Shown one piece after another: positions 1 through 7,528 of a DNA stretch of 64,000 bases. Both the position numbers and the translations under genes were made by a program. This DNA is from Desulfobacterales bacterium (GTDB taxonomy: Bacteria; Desulfobacterota; Desulfobacteria; Desulfobacterales; JAQWFD01). Below the pieces are notes generated by a model. It made no database searches, had not been told where the DNA came from, and saw only the letters and a program-made list of their open reading frames with translations. The stretch covers positions 1-64,000 of the forward strand of contig JAQWFD010000015.1 of the NCBI GenBank assembly GCA_028704555.1, in the 5' to 3' direction. Every line of letters starts with the position of its first letter. Position 1 is the stretch's first letter.

Positions 1-2
1 GG

Positions 3-179
3 GGGCGGATTAAAAAATCAAAATCCAGAAATCTGTTGGAACGGCTAAGAGATTTCGAACAAGACGTTCTCAGGTTTATGGATAATGAACTTGTTTCGTT
101 TACGAATAATTTGGGCGAAAATGATATTCGGATGACAAAAGTTCAGCAAAAGATATCGGGATGTTTTCGTAAAATTTAA
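3..179 (+). pseudogene. IS66-family transposase, C-terminal remnant
   Basis: The frame is open from the window edge to a TAA at 177-179. It encodes about 58 residues containing FTNNLGENDIRMTKVQQKIS, which matches the very conserved C-terminal signature of IS66-type transposases (GENDxRMxKVQQKISGCFR). Family members continue for roughly 20 more residues after this motif. Here the frame stops two residues after GCFR, so the end is lost or frameshifted. No inverted repeat or partner ORF is seen in the window, and the 5' part lies outside it. It is best read as a decayed insertion sequence. The identification rests on the motif alone, but the motif is distinctive. Confidence 0.82.
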
Positions 180-242
180 GCAGGAACAATCAGGTTAGGA
201 TTTATTGCACAAAATTACAAATTTGATAGGGCGGAGGAAAAA

Positions 243-791
243 ATGAAGAAGACAAACAACTACTTATGTGTGATGTTGGCGTTTTGGGTCATAAGCTGCA
301 TTTTATTTTCCGGTTCTGCGTTTGCTGCTGAGGGGTTACCCGGTAAAACACTGATCGATCGGGCCAATGAACTGGCCCATAATGCCGCGCTCGCAACTGC
401 CGAGATACAGTCCGTGATTGATCGGTCAGTGGCGCTGAGCAAGAGTGCCACTGACGCCGGGCAGGCCCAAGTGGCCGAGAAAGCAGAGGAGATAGGTCAA
501 AGGGCTGCTGAGCAATTAAAAGTTGCAAGAGGCGTATGGCAGAGGGCTGAAGAGGCAGCGCCACAGGTTGAAAGATTTGTCGCAATCGGTGACACCGCTA
601 GTGCACAGGCGGTTCTTGAACAGCAGAAAACAGCTGTCGATGAAATCCAATCGGTTTCCAGGGCTTTGGTATCGGAGATAACAGCCTTGGTGCTGGCAAC
701 AACCATGGCAACAACCATGACGACAACCACGACGACAACCACGACGACAACCACGACGACAACCACGACGACAACCGTGTATGGGGGTTAA
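243..791 (+). CDS. Secreted alpha-helical protein with poly-threonine tail
   Basis: A GGAGG ribosome binding site (233-237) precedes the ATG. Residues 1-28 form a signal peptide with an SAFA cleavage site. Residues 30-150 are rich in Ala, Glu and Gln and look helical, possibly coiled. The tail from about residue 150 is almost pure threonine and ends VYGG. The Thr tract is written by a 12-bp tandem repeat (cgacaaccacga, about 4.7 copies, 720-776), so its length can vary by slippage without loss of frame. In the +2 frame the same DNA reads (DDNH)n, a possible metal-binding tail, so a slippage-driven switch is conceivable. No family was recognised. A strong terminator follows directly. Export is confident; function is unknown. 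Confidence 0.75.
   Translation: MKKTNNYLCVMLAFWVISCILFSGSAFAAEGLPGKTLIDRANELAHNAALATAEIQSVIDRSVALSKSATDAGQAQVAEKAEEIGQRAAEQLKVARGVWQRAEEAAPQVERFVAIGDTASAQAVLEQQKTAVDEIQSVSRALVSEITALVLATTMATTMTTTTTTTTTTTTTTTTTTTVYGG
720..776 (+). repeat. 12-bp coding tandem repeat
   Basis: About 4.7 copies of cgacaaccacga lie inside the 3' end of the secreted-protein gene. The unit is a multiple of three, so copy-number changes only alter the number of Thr residues. Confidence 0.9.
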
Positions 792-805
792 AGAATAGCA
801 ATTGA

Positions 806-854
806 AGCGGGCGGAAGCAAAATGGCATCAAGATTGCTCCGCCCGCTTTTTTTA
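806..854 (+). terminator. Rho-independent terminator after the poly-Thr gene
   Basis: The arm AGCGGGCGGAAGCAA pairs with TTGCTCCGCCCGCT (one bulged A). A run of seven T follows immediately. It sits about 15 bp after the stop codon at 789-791. Confidence 0.9.
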
Positions 855-904
855 TGTTGATTTTTTTCTCATTTAATTAAAACTTTTCCTGTTACAAAAA
901 AACT

Positions 905-1055
905 TTCGGGCTTGATCATAACTGCGGCCATATTCTCTTACGTGTAGTTTCGAAGTCCCGCCCGTTGCCGGCATCCCCCGGATCGTGCTGGAGAAGCCGG
1001 CAAGGGGCGGGACGGACCCCGTGACATTGTGGCCGCAGTTATGATCAAGCCCGAA
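905..1055 (-). mobile_element. Family A palindromic element, copy 1
   Basis: This is a 151-bp element whose first 26 bp (905-930) are the exact reverse complement of its last 26 bp (1030-1055). The arm contains CGGGCTTGATCATAACTGCG. Inside is a second inverted repeat (GTCCCGCCCGTTGCCGG against GCCGGCAAGGGGCGGGAC), so the whole can fold as one long hairpin with an asymmetric internal loop. Compared with copies 2 and 3 it lies in the opposite orientation and lacks the nested insert. No coding capacity and no clear target duplication are seen. It abuts the broken IS1595-type fragment. Confidence 0.88.
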
Positions 1056-1071
1056 TAATTCACTACGGCAT

Positions 1072-1149
1072 TTATCCTTCGGTTCCGTATTGGTCCATGA
1101 AATCAGGGATACTCATGCCTTTTTGAAATTGAATTTTATTTTTAGTCAT
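1072..1149 (-). pseudogene. IS1595-type transposase, N-terminal remnant
   Basis: Read on the minus strand from an ATG at 1149, this gives 25 residues including IQFQKGMSIPDFMDQYGTE and then a stop. This matches the typical start of IS1595-family transposases (xxIQFQxGxSxxEFxxxYGTExQC). The frame is lost where the conserved Gln-Cys should follow. The family A element starts 16 bp further on, so the element or a deletion tied to it may have broken the transposase. The match is short but distinctive. Confidence 0.65.
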
Positions 1150-1459
1150 AATGTGGTTTTTCCAATTCCTCTGCAATGAAAATCTCGAAATATAGCTGAG
1201 GTGGTTTACAAATATGTTTCTATATCATCCGGTTACAATCTCAGGCATCAAGCATGCTTGCTAATGATGGCTGAGAAAGAGTGGTAATCAAAAATCCGAT
1301 TGACTTTTCTGCCCATTCCGCTTTTAATGTCCGCCAGTATCTGCGGTGTCGTATAAAGTCCATGTGCGTTGGGCTTCATTCGACGAAATACCAGGCGCCT
1401 CGGATTTGAATTTTTTATTTTGTCATCCCGGATTTGGCTTTTTATGAGTTCATCCGTGT
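1150..1459. other. Intergenic stretch with degenerate minus-strand reading frame
   Basis: No confident gene is seen. On the minus strand a frame is open from about 1495 to a TGA at 1248-1250. Its only good ATG is at 1379, giving 43 codons (ending ...SAIISKHA), and no ribosome binding site was noted. It may be a further scrap of a mobile element. Confidence 0.35.
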
Positions 1460-1476
1460 GGGTTTGATCATAACTG
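1460..1476 (+). repeat. Solo terminal arm of family A
   Basis: GGGTTTGATCATAACTG is the outermost 17 bp of the family A arm (the same T-for-C variant as in copy 5). The rest of the element is absent. It looks like the scar of a deleted or truncated copy, and lies 45 bp upstream of the lipoprotein gene. Confidence 0.6.
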
Positions 1477-1520
1477 TTTGAGAAATCCCTTTATTATTTG
1501 TGAATCTGGAGGATTCTTTA

Positions 1521-2009
1521 ATGAAAAAAAATATTCATAATCGTATAATTTGTGCTGGAATCGTGATGCTGATGACCTTTTTTCTGCTTCTGAGCGGATG
1601 TGCGGTGTTCAAGGGGAAAAAGTCCAGTTCTTCTACCTCGGTTACGTCAACACCGGTTAAAAGTGAAAAAGCCCCCCACTATAAGGATTTTCCGGACATC
1701 CTCATCCCGGGGGAGATGAAAGTGGATAAAAAAAATTCGTTTGTTTATAAAACCCCGGTTTTTTCCTCCGGTGTGCTTTCAGTCAAAGGCCGGGTGGAAG
1801 CCAGTTCGTTGATCCGGTTTTTCGAAAATAATATGGAAAAGGATAACTGGTCACTGATCAGCGTGTTTGTATCCCCCCAGTCTATCATGCTGTACCAGAA
1901 GGAAAACCGCTGGTGTGTCATAAATATTTCGGAAAAAGAATTTTACACCTACGCCGAAATCTGGGTGGCACCGACGGTGATGTCCGTCGATTCCGGACTT
2001 CTGAAATAA
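1521..2009 (+). CDS. Predicted lipoprotein upstream of coaBC
   Basis: The ATG at 1521 is preceded by a GGAGG site at 1508-1512. An in-frame GTG at 1500 has no such site, so the ATG is preferred. An N-terminal hydrophobic segment ends in a lipobox (LLSGC), so the mature protein would be lipidated at that Cys. A Ser/Thr-rich linker follows, then a compact domain of about 110 residues with DILIPGEMKVDKKNSFVY and later FFENNMEKDNW. The pattern is familiar from small lipoproteins in Desulfobacterota, but no function is known to me. The gene is followed by a heptad repeat array and then coaBC. Confidence 0.8.
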   Translation: MKKNIHNRIICAGIVMLMTFFLLLSGCAVFKGKKSSSSTSVTSTPVKSEKAPHYKDFPDILIPGEMKVDKKNSFVYKTPVFSSGVLSVKGRVEASSLIRFFENNMEKDNWSLISVFVSPQSIMLYQKENRWCVINISEKEFYTYAEIWVAPTVMSVDSGLLK

Positions 2010-2019
2010 CAGAAAAACA

Positions 2020-2047
2020 GGACTGAGGACTGAGGACTGAGGACTGG
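2020..2047. repeat. Heptad array (ggactga)4
   Basis: Four tandem 7-bp units, three of ggactga and one of ggactgg, start 11 bp after the lipoprotein stop codon. Confidence 0.9.
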
Positions 2048-2055
2048 GTGATCAG

Positions 2056-2088
2056 AGTGTGTAGGTGCGGCCCCCTGTGTCCGCCCGA
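2056..2088. repeat. Palindromic GTAGGTGCGG...CCGCCC repeat
   Basis: The sequence gtaggtgcggccccctgtgt continuing into ccgcccga is the reverse complement form of the stretch near 39259-39292 (gggcggacaccggggtccgc...). Both are short GC-rich inverted repeats. This is a dispersed palindrome type that I recall as widespread in bacterial intergenic DNA. Confidence 0.6.
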
Positions 2089-2194
2089 AATCGGATGGAT
2101 TAAGCTGTAAGCAGCTGAAAGACAACCGGTTTTTTAACTTGAACCCTGTGCCCATAAATCAAATCGTTTTCCCGACAACCATTAACTATTAATT

Positions 2195-3397
2195 ATGAGT
2201 AACATGTTCAAAAATAAGCAGATAGTTCTGGGAGTATGCGGAGGGATTGCCGTATACAAGGGCGTTGAATTATTACGGTTGCTGAAAAAGCACGGAGCCG
2301 ATGTCCGGGTTATCATGACGCAGAACGCGCAGCAGTTTGTTTGTCCGATGACATTTGAGGTTCTGTCTGAACAGCCGGTATGGGCTACCCTGTTCGGAAG
2401 CCGGCCGGATCCTTCCATCCGCCATATATCCTGGGCCGAAGAGGCAGATGCCGTAATCATTGCGCCGGCAACCGCCAATATTATCGGAAAACTGGCAGCC
2501 GGGATAGCCGATGATGCGCTGAGCACGTTTCTGCTTGCCGTGACCGCACCGGTGATCATCTGTCCGGCCATGAACACGCACATGTATCAAAGCCGTCAGG
2601 TTCAGAGAAATCTTGAAACACTGAGGGCTGACGGCTATCATATTATTGAGCCGGCATCCGGAAAACTGGCCTGCGGCACGACCGGACCGGGCCGACTGCC
2701 GGAGCCGGAAGCGCTTCTTGACCGGGCCAGGGCCTGTCTGACGCCCAAAGACCTGGCCGGCAAACGGGTGCTGGTAACCGCCGGGCCGACCCGGGAGCCG
2801 ATCGATCCTGTCCGGTTTGTCAGTAACCCGTCTTCGGGCAAAATGGGATTTGCGGTGGCCAGGGCCGCCGAATACCGGGGGGCAGATGTCACCCTGGTTA
2901 CAGGCCCTGTGACCTTGACTGATCCGGAAAATGTATCGGTTATTCGTATTTCAACGGCCCGGCAGATGGCCGATGCGGTGTTTGAACATATGGATTCGGT
3001 CGATATCGTCATCAAGACAGCAGCTGTGTCCGACTACCGGCCCGTCGATCCGGCGGCGCATAAGATTAAAAAGCAGCAGAGTGAAATGGTTTTGAATCTG
3101 ACCCAGAATCCGGATATCCTGAAAGAGCTGGGGCGCAGAAAAACGCACCAGATTCTGGTCGGATTTGCCGCAGAGACTCAGGACCTGTCAGAAAATGCCG
3201 GCAAAAAACTGGCTGCCAAAAATCTGGATATTATTGTCGGTAATTTGATCGGTCAACCGGCGTCCGGATTTGAGACCGATACCAACAAAGTGACCCTGTT
3301 TTTTAAAGATGGCACCGTACTGCCGCTTCCGGCGATGGAAAAGGATGAGGTGGCCAACGTGCTGCTGGATCATGTAAAAGGGCTGAGGAATGAGTGA
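2195..3397 (+). CDS. coaBC: Bifunctional phosphopantothenoylcysteine decarboxylase / phosphopantothenate-cysteine ligase
   Basis: This enzyme catalyses two steps of coenzyme A synthesis. It joins cysteine to 4'-phosphopantothenate, then decarboxylates the product with FMN. The N-terminal CoaC half (about 1-185) shows the flavoprotein fold, the active-site His in RHISWA, PATANIIGKLA and the substrate clamp AMNTHMY, with the conserved Cys in KLACGTTGPGRL. The CoaB half (about 190-400) opens with VTAGPTREPIDPVRFVSN and carries SSGKMG and the KIKK lysine region. The length of 400 residues is normal. No clear ribosome binding site precedes the ATG. The last codons (GLRNE stop) lie inside a heptad repeat array. 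Confidence 0.96.
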   Translation: MSNMFKNKQIVLGVCGGIAVYKGVELLRLLKKHGADVRVIMTQNAQQFVCPMTFEVLSEQPVWATLFGSRPDPSIRHISWAEEADAVIIAPATANIIGKLAAGIADDALSTFLLAVTAPVIICPAMNTHMYQSRQVQRNLETLRADGYHIIEPASGKLACGTTGPGRLPEPEALLDRARACLTPKDLAGKRVLVTAGPTREPIDPVRFVSNPSSGKMGFAVARAAEYRGADVTLVTGPVTLTDPENVSVIRISTARQMADAVFEHMDSVDIVIKTAAVSDYRPVDPAAHKIKKQQSEMVLNLTQNPDILKELGRRKTHQILVGFAAETQDLSENAGKKLAAKNLDIIVGNLIGQPASGFETDTNKVTLFFKDGTVLPLPAMEKDEVANVLLDHVKGLRNE

Positions 3398-3408
3398 TGA
3401 GGACTGAG
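3381..3408. repeat. Heptad array across the coaBC stop
   Basis: The units ggctgag, gaatgag, tgatgag and gactgag are in phase. The coaBC stop codon (3395-3397) is inside the array. Confidence 0.75.
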
Positions 3409-3451
3409 TCAAGAAATTTCCCCGGGATCGTGCAGCGTAAAGAAAAGAAAA

Positions 3452-3510
3452 ATCCGTGTAAATCCGCGGCAACATATTTAACCACGGAACACACGAAAAA
3501 AATAAAAAGT
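3452..3510. repeat. CCGTGTAAATCCGCGGC / ACCACGGAACACACG repeat
   Basis: The stretch aatccgtgtaaatccgcggc and then accacggaacacacgaaa resembles sequences at about 34447-34485 and 39156-39184. Repeats of the form CCGCGGATTTACGCGGAT occur between genes in many bacteria. The function is unknown. Confidence 0.5.
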
Positions 3511-3533
3511 TTTGTACCGGCGTAACGAGAGTC

Positions 3534-3554
3534 GTTAGCCCTTAACCCTTAACC
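3534..3554. repeat. Heptad array (cttaacc)3
   Basis: gttagcc, cttaacc and cttaacc lie in phase just upstream of the uracil-DNA glycosylase gene. Confidence 0.75.
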
Positions 3555-3568
3555 CTTTTTTAATCCAT

Positions 3569-4276
3569 ATGTCCAATTCCCTGAAAAATGTAGTTGCTGT
3601 CATCGATGAGGTTAAAGATTTCCTCGGGTATGTGTCCGATACCGGAATCCGCGGGTTTGACTGCAGCCCTGACAGCCTCGAGATCATCGACAGATGGAGA
3701 AAACCGGAATCGGTTGGAATCGAAACCCTGGAGGACATCCGTCATGCGCTGGGCGACTGCCGGCGGTGCAGGCTCTGCGGGAATCGACGGCATATCGTGT
3801 TCGGGGAGGGCAACCCGCATGCCCGGCTGGCTTTTGTCGGTGAAGCGCCGGATCAGGATGAAGACGCTCAAGGGGCACCGTTTTCCGGTGCTGCCGGCCA
3901 GCTGCTGACCAAAATCATCCAGGCGATCAAGCTGAGCCGTGATCAGGTGTATATCTGTAATATCATCAAATGCCGCCCACCGGAAGATCGAGATCCCGAA
4001 CCTGAAGAAATCGGCGCCTGCCTTCCGTTTTTTCAGCGTCAAATTGATGCGATTCAGCCTGAATTCATCTGCGCATTGGGGCCATTGGCTGCTCAGACCC
4101 TTCTGGCTGCCACCGAGCCTGTTTCAAATCTCAGAGGCCGTTTTTATGATTATCGGGGAATACAGGTATTGCCGACATATCATCCGTTATATCTTCTTCG
4201 AAACCCGGACAAAAAACGGGACGTGTGGGAAGATATGAAGATGCTGATGGAAAAAATGGGAATTGAAAGGGACTGA
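3569..4276 (+). CDS. Family 4 uracil-DNA glycosylase (Fe-S type)
   Basis: This enzyme removes uracil from DNA as the first step of base excision repair. The core starts near residue 60 with the Cys pair in CRRCRLCGNR. Motif A follows (GEAPDQDEDAQGAPFSG), then the third and fourth cluster cysteines in NIIKCRPP and IGACLPFF, and the closing motif LPTYHPLYLLRNP. Four cysteines fit the usual 4Fe-4S cluster. The family usually has Gly after GEAP; here it is Asp, a change next to the active-site loop. The N-terminal 55 residues are poorly conserved, as is common. The ATG lies 14 bp after a heptad array, and no strong ribosome binding site is visible. Confidence 0.93.
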   Translation: MSNSLKNVVAVIDEVKDFLGYVSDTGIRGFDCSPDSLEIIDRWRKPESVGIETLEDIRHALGDCRRCRLCGNRRHIVFGEGNPHARLAFVGEAPDQDEDAQGAPFSGAAGQLLTKIIQAIKLSRDQVYICNIIKCRPPEDRDPEPEEIGACLPFFQRQIDAIQPEFICALGPLAAQTLLAATEPVSNLRGRFYDYRGIQVLPTYHPLYLLRNPDKKRDVWEDMKMLMEKMGIERD

Positions 4277-4305
4277 TCAACCGATTCCCCGTTCCTGTTT
4301 TTTCA

Positions 4306-4333
4306 TTGACAGGACAGAGAAAAGCGGTATATC
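4306..4333 (+). promoter_or_regulatory. Sigma70-type promoter candidate
   Basis: TTGACA (4306-4311), a 16-bp spacer and TATATC (4328-4333). It reads towards the Rho-N-like gene and through the family B element. A perfect -35 box and a 4/6 -10 box support it. Confidence 0.55.
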
Positions 4334-4393
4334 TAAAACACTTTTAACGGGGTAATTTCAGTTGGCGGCCAACACAAATGTGCGGGGGCTATA

Positions 4394-4553
4394 AGGGCCT
4401 TGGCAGGAATAAATTGTGCCGGAATTGAGCGGGATTTTTGATGCTTGCAAGCCCGCTTCCCCTGATCCGTATTCATTTGTATCTGCGCCTGGGTACAATG
4501 TTGAAGATGGTTGAAAAGACAAACAGGACGGAGAAATTTATTCTTGCCGGGGT
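4394..4553. mobile_element. Family B inverted-repeat element, copy 1 (diverged)
   Basis: The left end (GGCAGGAATAAATTGTGCCG) and the reverse complement of the right end (GGCAAGAATAAATTTC) match each other. They also match the ends of the better preserved element at 53866-54029. The left 50 bp also share GAATTGAGCGGGATTTTTG with that copy. The centre is shorter and diverged. It is non-coding and lies in the leader of the Rho-N-like gene. Confidence 0.7.
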
Positions 4554-4604
4554 GCTGTGCCTCCGCTTGGATTTTTACGGAAATTGAAAGGAGATTCGTC
4601 AGAT

Positions 4605-4928
4605 ATGGCAAAGACAAAGATCGATAAAGAAAAACCGCTGGAAAAAATGACTGCGAAGGAACTCCGGGAACTTGCTATACAACTGCCTGAAATTACGGGT
4701 GTTCATGGTTTGAATAAAGCCGAGCTGATCAGTGAAATCAAAAAGGCGAGAGGCATTCCGGAAGATGCCGGCAAAAAGTCGAATGATTCGAATCGGGAAA
4801 CCAAGGATAAGATCAGAGACCTGCGGGTCAGGCTGGAAGCGTACTTGAAAGCAGACGATAGCCGAATGGCGGGTATTTTCAAAAAACGTATCAATCAGCT
4901 CAAGAAAAAGACCCGAAGAGAGGCATGA
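4605..4928 (+). CDS. Small Rho N-terminal-domain-like protein
   Basis: This is a basic protein of 107 residues. The region MTAKELRELAIQLPEITGV through KAELISEIKKARGI resembles the helix-extended-helix fold at the start of transcription terminator Rho (the Rho_N/LEM-like family), which binds nucleic acid. The second half is a Lys/Arg-rich helical stretch, probably RNA- or DNA-binding. Start choice: GAAAGGAG at 4586-4593 favours the ATG at 4605 over the in-frame ATG at 4557, which would add 16 unlikely residues. There is no ATPase domain, so it is not Rho itself. Its role is unknown. Confidence 0.8.
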   Translation: MAKTKIDKEKPLEKMTAKELRELAIQLPEITGVHGLNKAELISEIKKARGIPEDAGKKSNDSNRETKDKIRDLRVRLEAYLKADDSRMAGIFKKRINQLKKKTRREA

Positions 4929-4997
4929 GTAAGCTCCCGGGGGGTCAGATCATCAATTGCAATTCATAAATTTCAGCCGGCTTACGGCCGATGTGGC

Positions 4998-5588
4998 ATG
5001 AACCATCAGAGAGAAACCGTGATTGATCCAGCATCTGTGGCATTTGATATTGATGGCGTGTTTGCCGATACCATGAGGCTGTTTCTGGATATTGCCCGTC
5101 AGGACTATCATATCGATCATATCCGATATGAGGATATTACGTCTTACCACCTTGAGCAATGCCTTCAAATGGACCCGAGCGTTATCAATGCCATTGTCAG
5201 ACAGATTCTGGATGGGACGTATTCGGTAGCCTTGCGGCCCATTTCCGGTGCGCCGGAAGTGATGACCCGGTTGGCCAGGCGACACAGCCCGGTTCTTTTT
5301 GTCACGGCACGCCCCTATCCGGGACCGATTTGTGATTGGCTGCAGCAGGTTCTGCCACTTGAATCCGTATCGGTAGATGTCATCACGACCGGCTCGTTCG
5401 AGGCAAAGCCACAGGTGCTGGTCAGCAGAAATATCACCTGTTTTGTCGAAGACAGGCTTGAAACCTGTTTTGCGGTAAAAGAAGCCGGGGTGACACCCGT
5501 ACTGTTCAAACAGCCGTGGAACAGGGAAAGCCATCCGTTTGCAGAGGTGAGCGACTGGTGCGAGCTTGAATCACTGATTGAATATTAA
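4998..5588 (+). CDS. HAD-superfamily phosphatase, 5'-nucleotidase-like
   Basis: It carries the HAD motifs in order: the nucleophile motif FDIDGVFADT (DxD) near residue 16, the Thr motif LFVTARPYPGP near residue 100 and the acidic motif FVEDRLET near residue 148. The cap is helical and inserted after motif I. Length and motifs fit the NT5C/YqfW-like nucleotidases, which dephosphorylate (deoxy)nucleotides or related small molecules. The substrate cannot be told from sequence. The TAA overlaps the xerC ATG by one base (TAATG), so the two genes are probably translationally coupled. Confidence 0.85.
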   Translation: MNHQRETVIDPASVAFDIDGVFADTMRLFLDIARQDYHIDHIRYEDITSYHLEQCLQMDPSVINAIVRQILDGTYSVALRPISGAPEVMTRLARRHSPVLFVTARPYPGPICDWLQQVLPLESVSVDVITTGSFEAKPQVLVSRNITCFVEDRLETCFAVKEAGVTPVLFKQPWNRESHPFAEVSDWCELESLIEY

Positions 5589-6568
5589 TGCATTCACCTC
5601 TATTTCACCAACTGATTCAATCCTTTATTGAATCCCTTTCTTCAGAAAAAGGGTATTCAGCACATACCTGTCGTGCGTATCGCCGTGATATCGAGGATTT
5701 TGTATCGTTCATATCAACGGGCACAGGAGCGGTGGAGAAAAACACCACCGGCGCTGAACATCCGGATTCATTTCATTCTGATCAGCCGGACCCGTACGAA
5801 TCTCCGTTGAGGGTGGAACAGGTTGATGCGTTAACGATCAGGGGATATCTGGGATTTCTTTATAAAAAAAATAAAAAGGTCACCATCGCACGCAAGCTGT
5901 CGGCCCTGCGTTCTTTCTTTAAATATCTTGTGAAAGTCGGTATACTGACAGAAAATCCTGCGGATATGATACTGACCCCCAAACTGGGCAAATTTATTCC
6001 GGTATATCTGACGGTTGATGACATGTTCCGTCTGCTGGATTCCATCCGCACCGATACCTTGCAGGGTCTTAGAAACCGGGCGATGTTTGAAATAATGTAT
6101 TCATGCGGCATACGCGTTTCAGAACTGGCCGGGATGAATGTGGGGGGGGTTGATTTTCAGCAGCTTGTCGTCCGTGTTCTCGGCAAAGGAAACAAGGAGC
6201 GGGTCGTACCGGTCGGTCATAAAGCAATCGAAGCGGTTAAGGCATACCGGAACCGGCTGATGATGGACAGGGGGGTCGGTATGGATTCGGATGCACCGCT
6301 GTTTTTGAATAAATATGATAGCCGGCTTACCACCCGGTCCATTGCACGGATTCTGGATCAGGTGGCGATGCGGTGCGGACTGTCGACGCCGGTTTCCCCT
6401 CATGCGTTTCGCCACAGTTTCGCAACGCACATGTTGGATGGTGGCGCTGATTTGCGGGGGCTTCAGGAGCTTCTGGGACATCAGAGTCTTTCAACCACCC
6501 AGAGATACACGCATGTCAGTATAGATCAGCTGATGCAGATTTATGACACGGCTCATCCGAGACGGTGA
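5588..6568 (+). CDS. xerC: Tyrosine recombinase XerC
   Basis: It resolves chromosome dimers at dif together with XerD. The N-terminal SAM-like domain (about 1-130) binds DNA. The catalytic domain shows the Arg in CGIRVSELAG, the beta-hairpin Lys in GKGNKERVVPVG, HAFRHSFATHML (His and Arg), LLGHQSLSTTQRYTH and the nucleophile Tyr in that last motif. At 326 residues it is some 25-30 longer than usual. The extra sits near residues 35-70 (from about FISTGTGAVEK to PYESPL) and looks like a linker insertion. It starts on the stop of the HAD gene. The stop runs into the longest heptad array here. Confidence 0.94.
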   Translation: MHSPLFHQLIQSFIESLSSEKGYSAHTCRAYRRDIEDFVSFISTGTGAVEKNTTGAEHPDSFHSDQPDPYESPLRVEQVDALTIRGYLGFLYKKNKKVTIARKLSALRSFFKYLVKVGILTENPADMILTPKLGKFIPVYLTVDDMFRLLDSIRTDTLQGLRNRAMFEIMYSCGIRVSELAGMNVGGVDFQQLVVRVLGKGNKERVVPVGHKAIEAVKAYRNRLMMDRGVGMDSDAPLFLNKYDSRLTTRSIARILDQVAMRCGLSTPVSPHAFRHSFATHMLDGGADLRGLQELLGHQSLSTTQRYTHVSIDQLMQIYDTAHPRR

Positions 6569-6666
6569 GGGACAGGGGACGGAGATCAGAAGTCAGAAGT
6601 CAGAAGTCAGAGGCCAGAGGCCAGAGGACGGAGGCCAGAGGCCAGAGGCCAGAGGACGGAAGTCAG
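6569..6666. repeat. Heptad array of 14 units after xerC
   Basis: Fourteen contiguous 7-bp units start on the base after the xerC stop: gggacag, gggacgg, agatcag, aagtcag x3, aggccag x2, aggacgg, aggccag x3, aggacgg, aagtcag. The unit drifts but the period does not. Confidence 0.95.
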
Positions 6667-6793
6667 ATAGGGCAGGCAGTAGGAAGTAAGCAGAAGTCAG
6701 AGCCATTCTGCCCTTAACCCTGTTTTATATTCTGATAATAAACAGCAGAGGCATAAGACATTTAACAGCCATTTCAGTGTGATTGGGGATACT

Positions 6794-7327
6794 ATGTCTA
6801 CATTTCATGGAACAACCATTCTGGCGGTTCGGCGAAACGGTAAGATCGTCGTTGCCGGGGATGGTCAGGTTAGCATGAACAATAATATTGTAAAACATCA
6901 TGCCAGAAAAGTCCGGCGGATATATAACGATAAAATTATTGTCGGCTTTGCAGGCGCGACCGCCGATGCGTTAAATCTTTCCGAGAAGCTCGAGCAGAAG
7001 CTGGAACGTTACAACGGCAATCTGACCCGTTCGGCAGTCGAATTGGCAAAAGACTGGCGTACGGATAAATTTTTGAGACGCCTGGAGGCGCTGATGATTG
7101 CCGTGGATGAGACCCGCACCTTTCTGATTTCCGGCAACGGGGATGTTATCGAACCGGATGAAGGCGTTATTGCCATCGGCTCCGGAGGCATCGCCGCACA
7201 GGCGTCTGCGATGGCGTTGATGAATAATACGGATCTGGATGCCGCAACGATCGTTCAGGAGGCCATGAAAGTGGCCGCATCGCTGTGTGTGTTTACCAAT
7301 ACATCTGTCACGATAGAAGAGATTTGA
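6794..7327 (+). CDS. hslV: ATP-dependent protease subunit HslV (ClpQ)
   Basis: This is the peptidase of the HslUV proteasome-like complex, forming a double hexamer in the cytoplasm. The catalytic Thr begins TTILAVRRNGK after a short propeptide (MSTFHG). AGDGQVS, GFAGATADA and the SGNGDV loop are typical. The ATG at 6794 has GGGGAT upstream, and the in-frame GTG at 6779 would lengthen the propeptide, so the ATG is preferred. The length is 177 residues, as usual. hslU follows after 200 bp, which are mainly repeat-like sequence. Confidence 0.95.
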   Translation: MSTFHGTTILAVRRNGKIVVAGDGQVSMNNNIVKHHARKVRRIYNDKIIVGFAGATADALNLSEKLEQKLERYNGNLTRSAVELAKDWRTDKFLRRLEALMIAVDETRTFLISGNGDVIEPDEGVIAIGSGGIAAQASAMALMNNTDLDAATIVQEAMKVAASLCVFTNTSVTIEEI

Positions 7328-7500
7328 GGGCAGGGGCCGGAAATAGAAGGAAGCAGGCAGGGTAAAAAAAGCTGATGGCCGGAGGTCAGAGATCAGGGAA
7401 GATAAAGAGTAGGGAGTAAGGGGCAGGCGGAAATATGGACAATTTCCTCTTTCCTGTTTTCGCTATTCTCTATCCACTTCCCTATCTCCTGATTCCTTAT

Positions 7501-7521
7501 AACAGATAACGGATAACAGAT
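7501..7521. repeat. Heptad array (aacagat)3
   Basis: aacagat, aacggat and aacagat, followed by aataatc and the hslU ATG. The array occupies the place where the hslU ribosome binding site should be. Confidence 0.8.
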
Positions 7522-7528
7522 AATAATC

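Noticed and set aside
497..766. Minus-strand frame with a poly-valine start
   Set aside because: An antisense shadow of the 12-bp repeat and the secreted-protein gene, with no ribosome binding site.
6569..6666. Possible CRISPR array
   Set aside because: Units are 7 bp with no spacers and no cas genes nearby; it is a simple tandem repeat.
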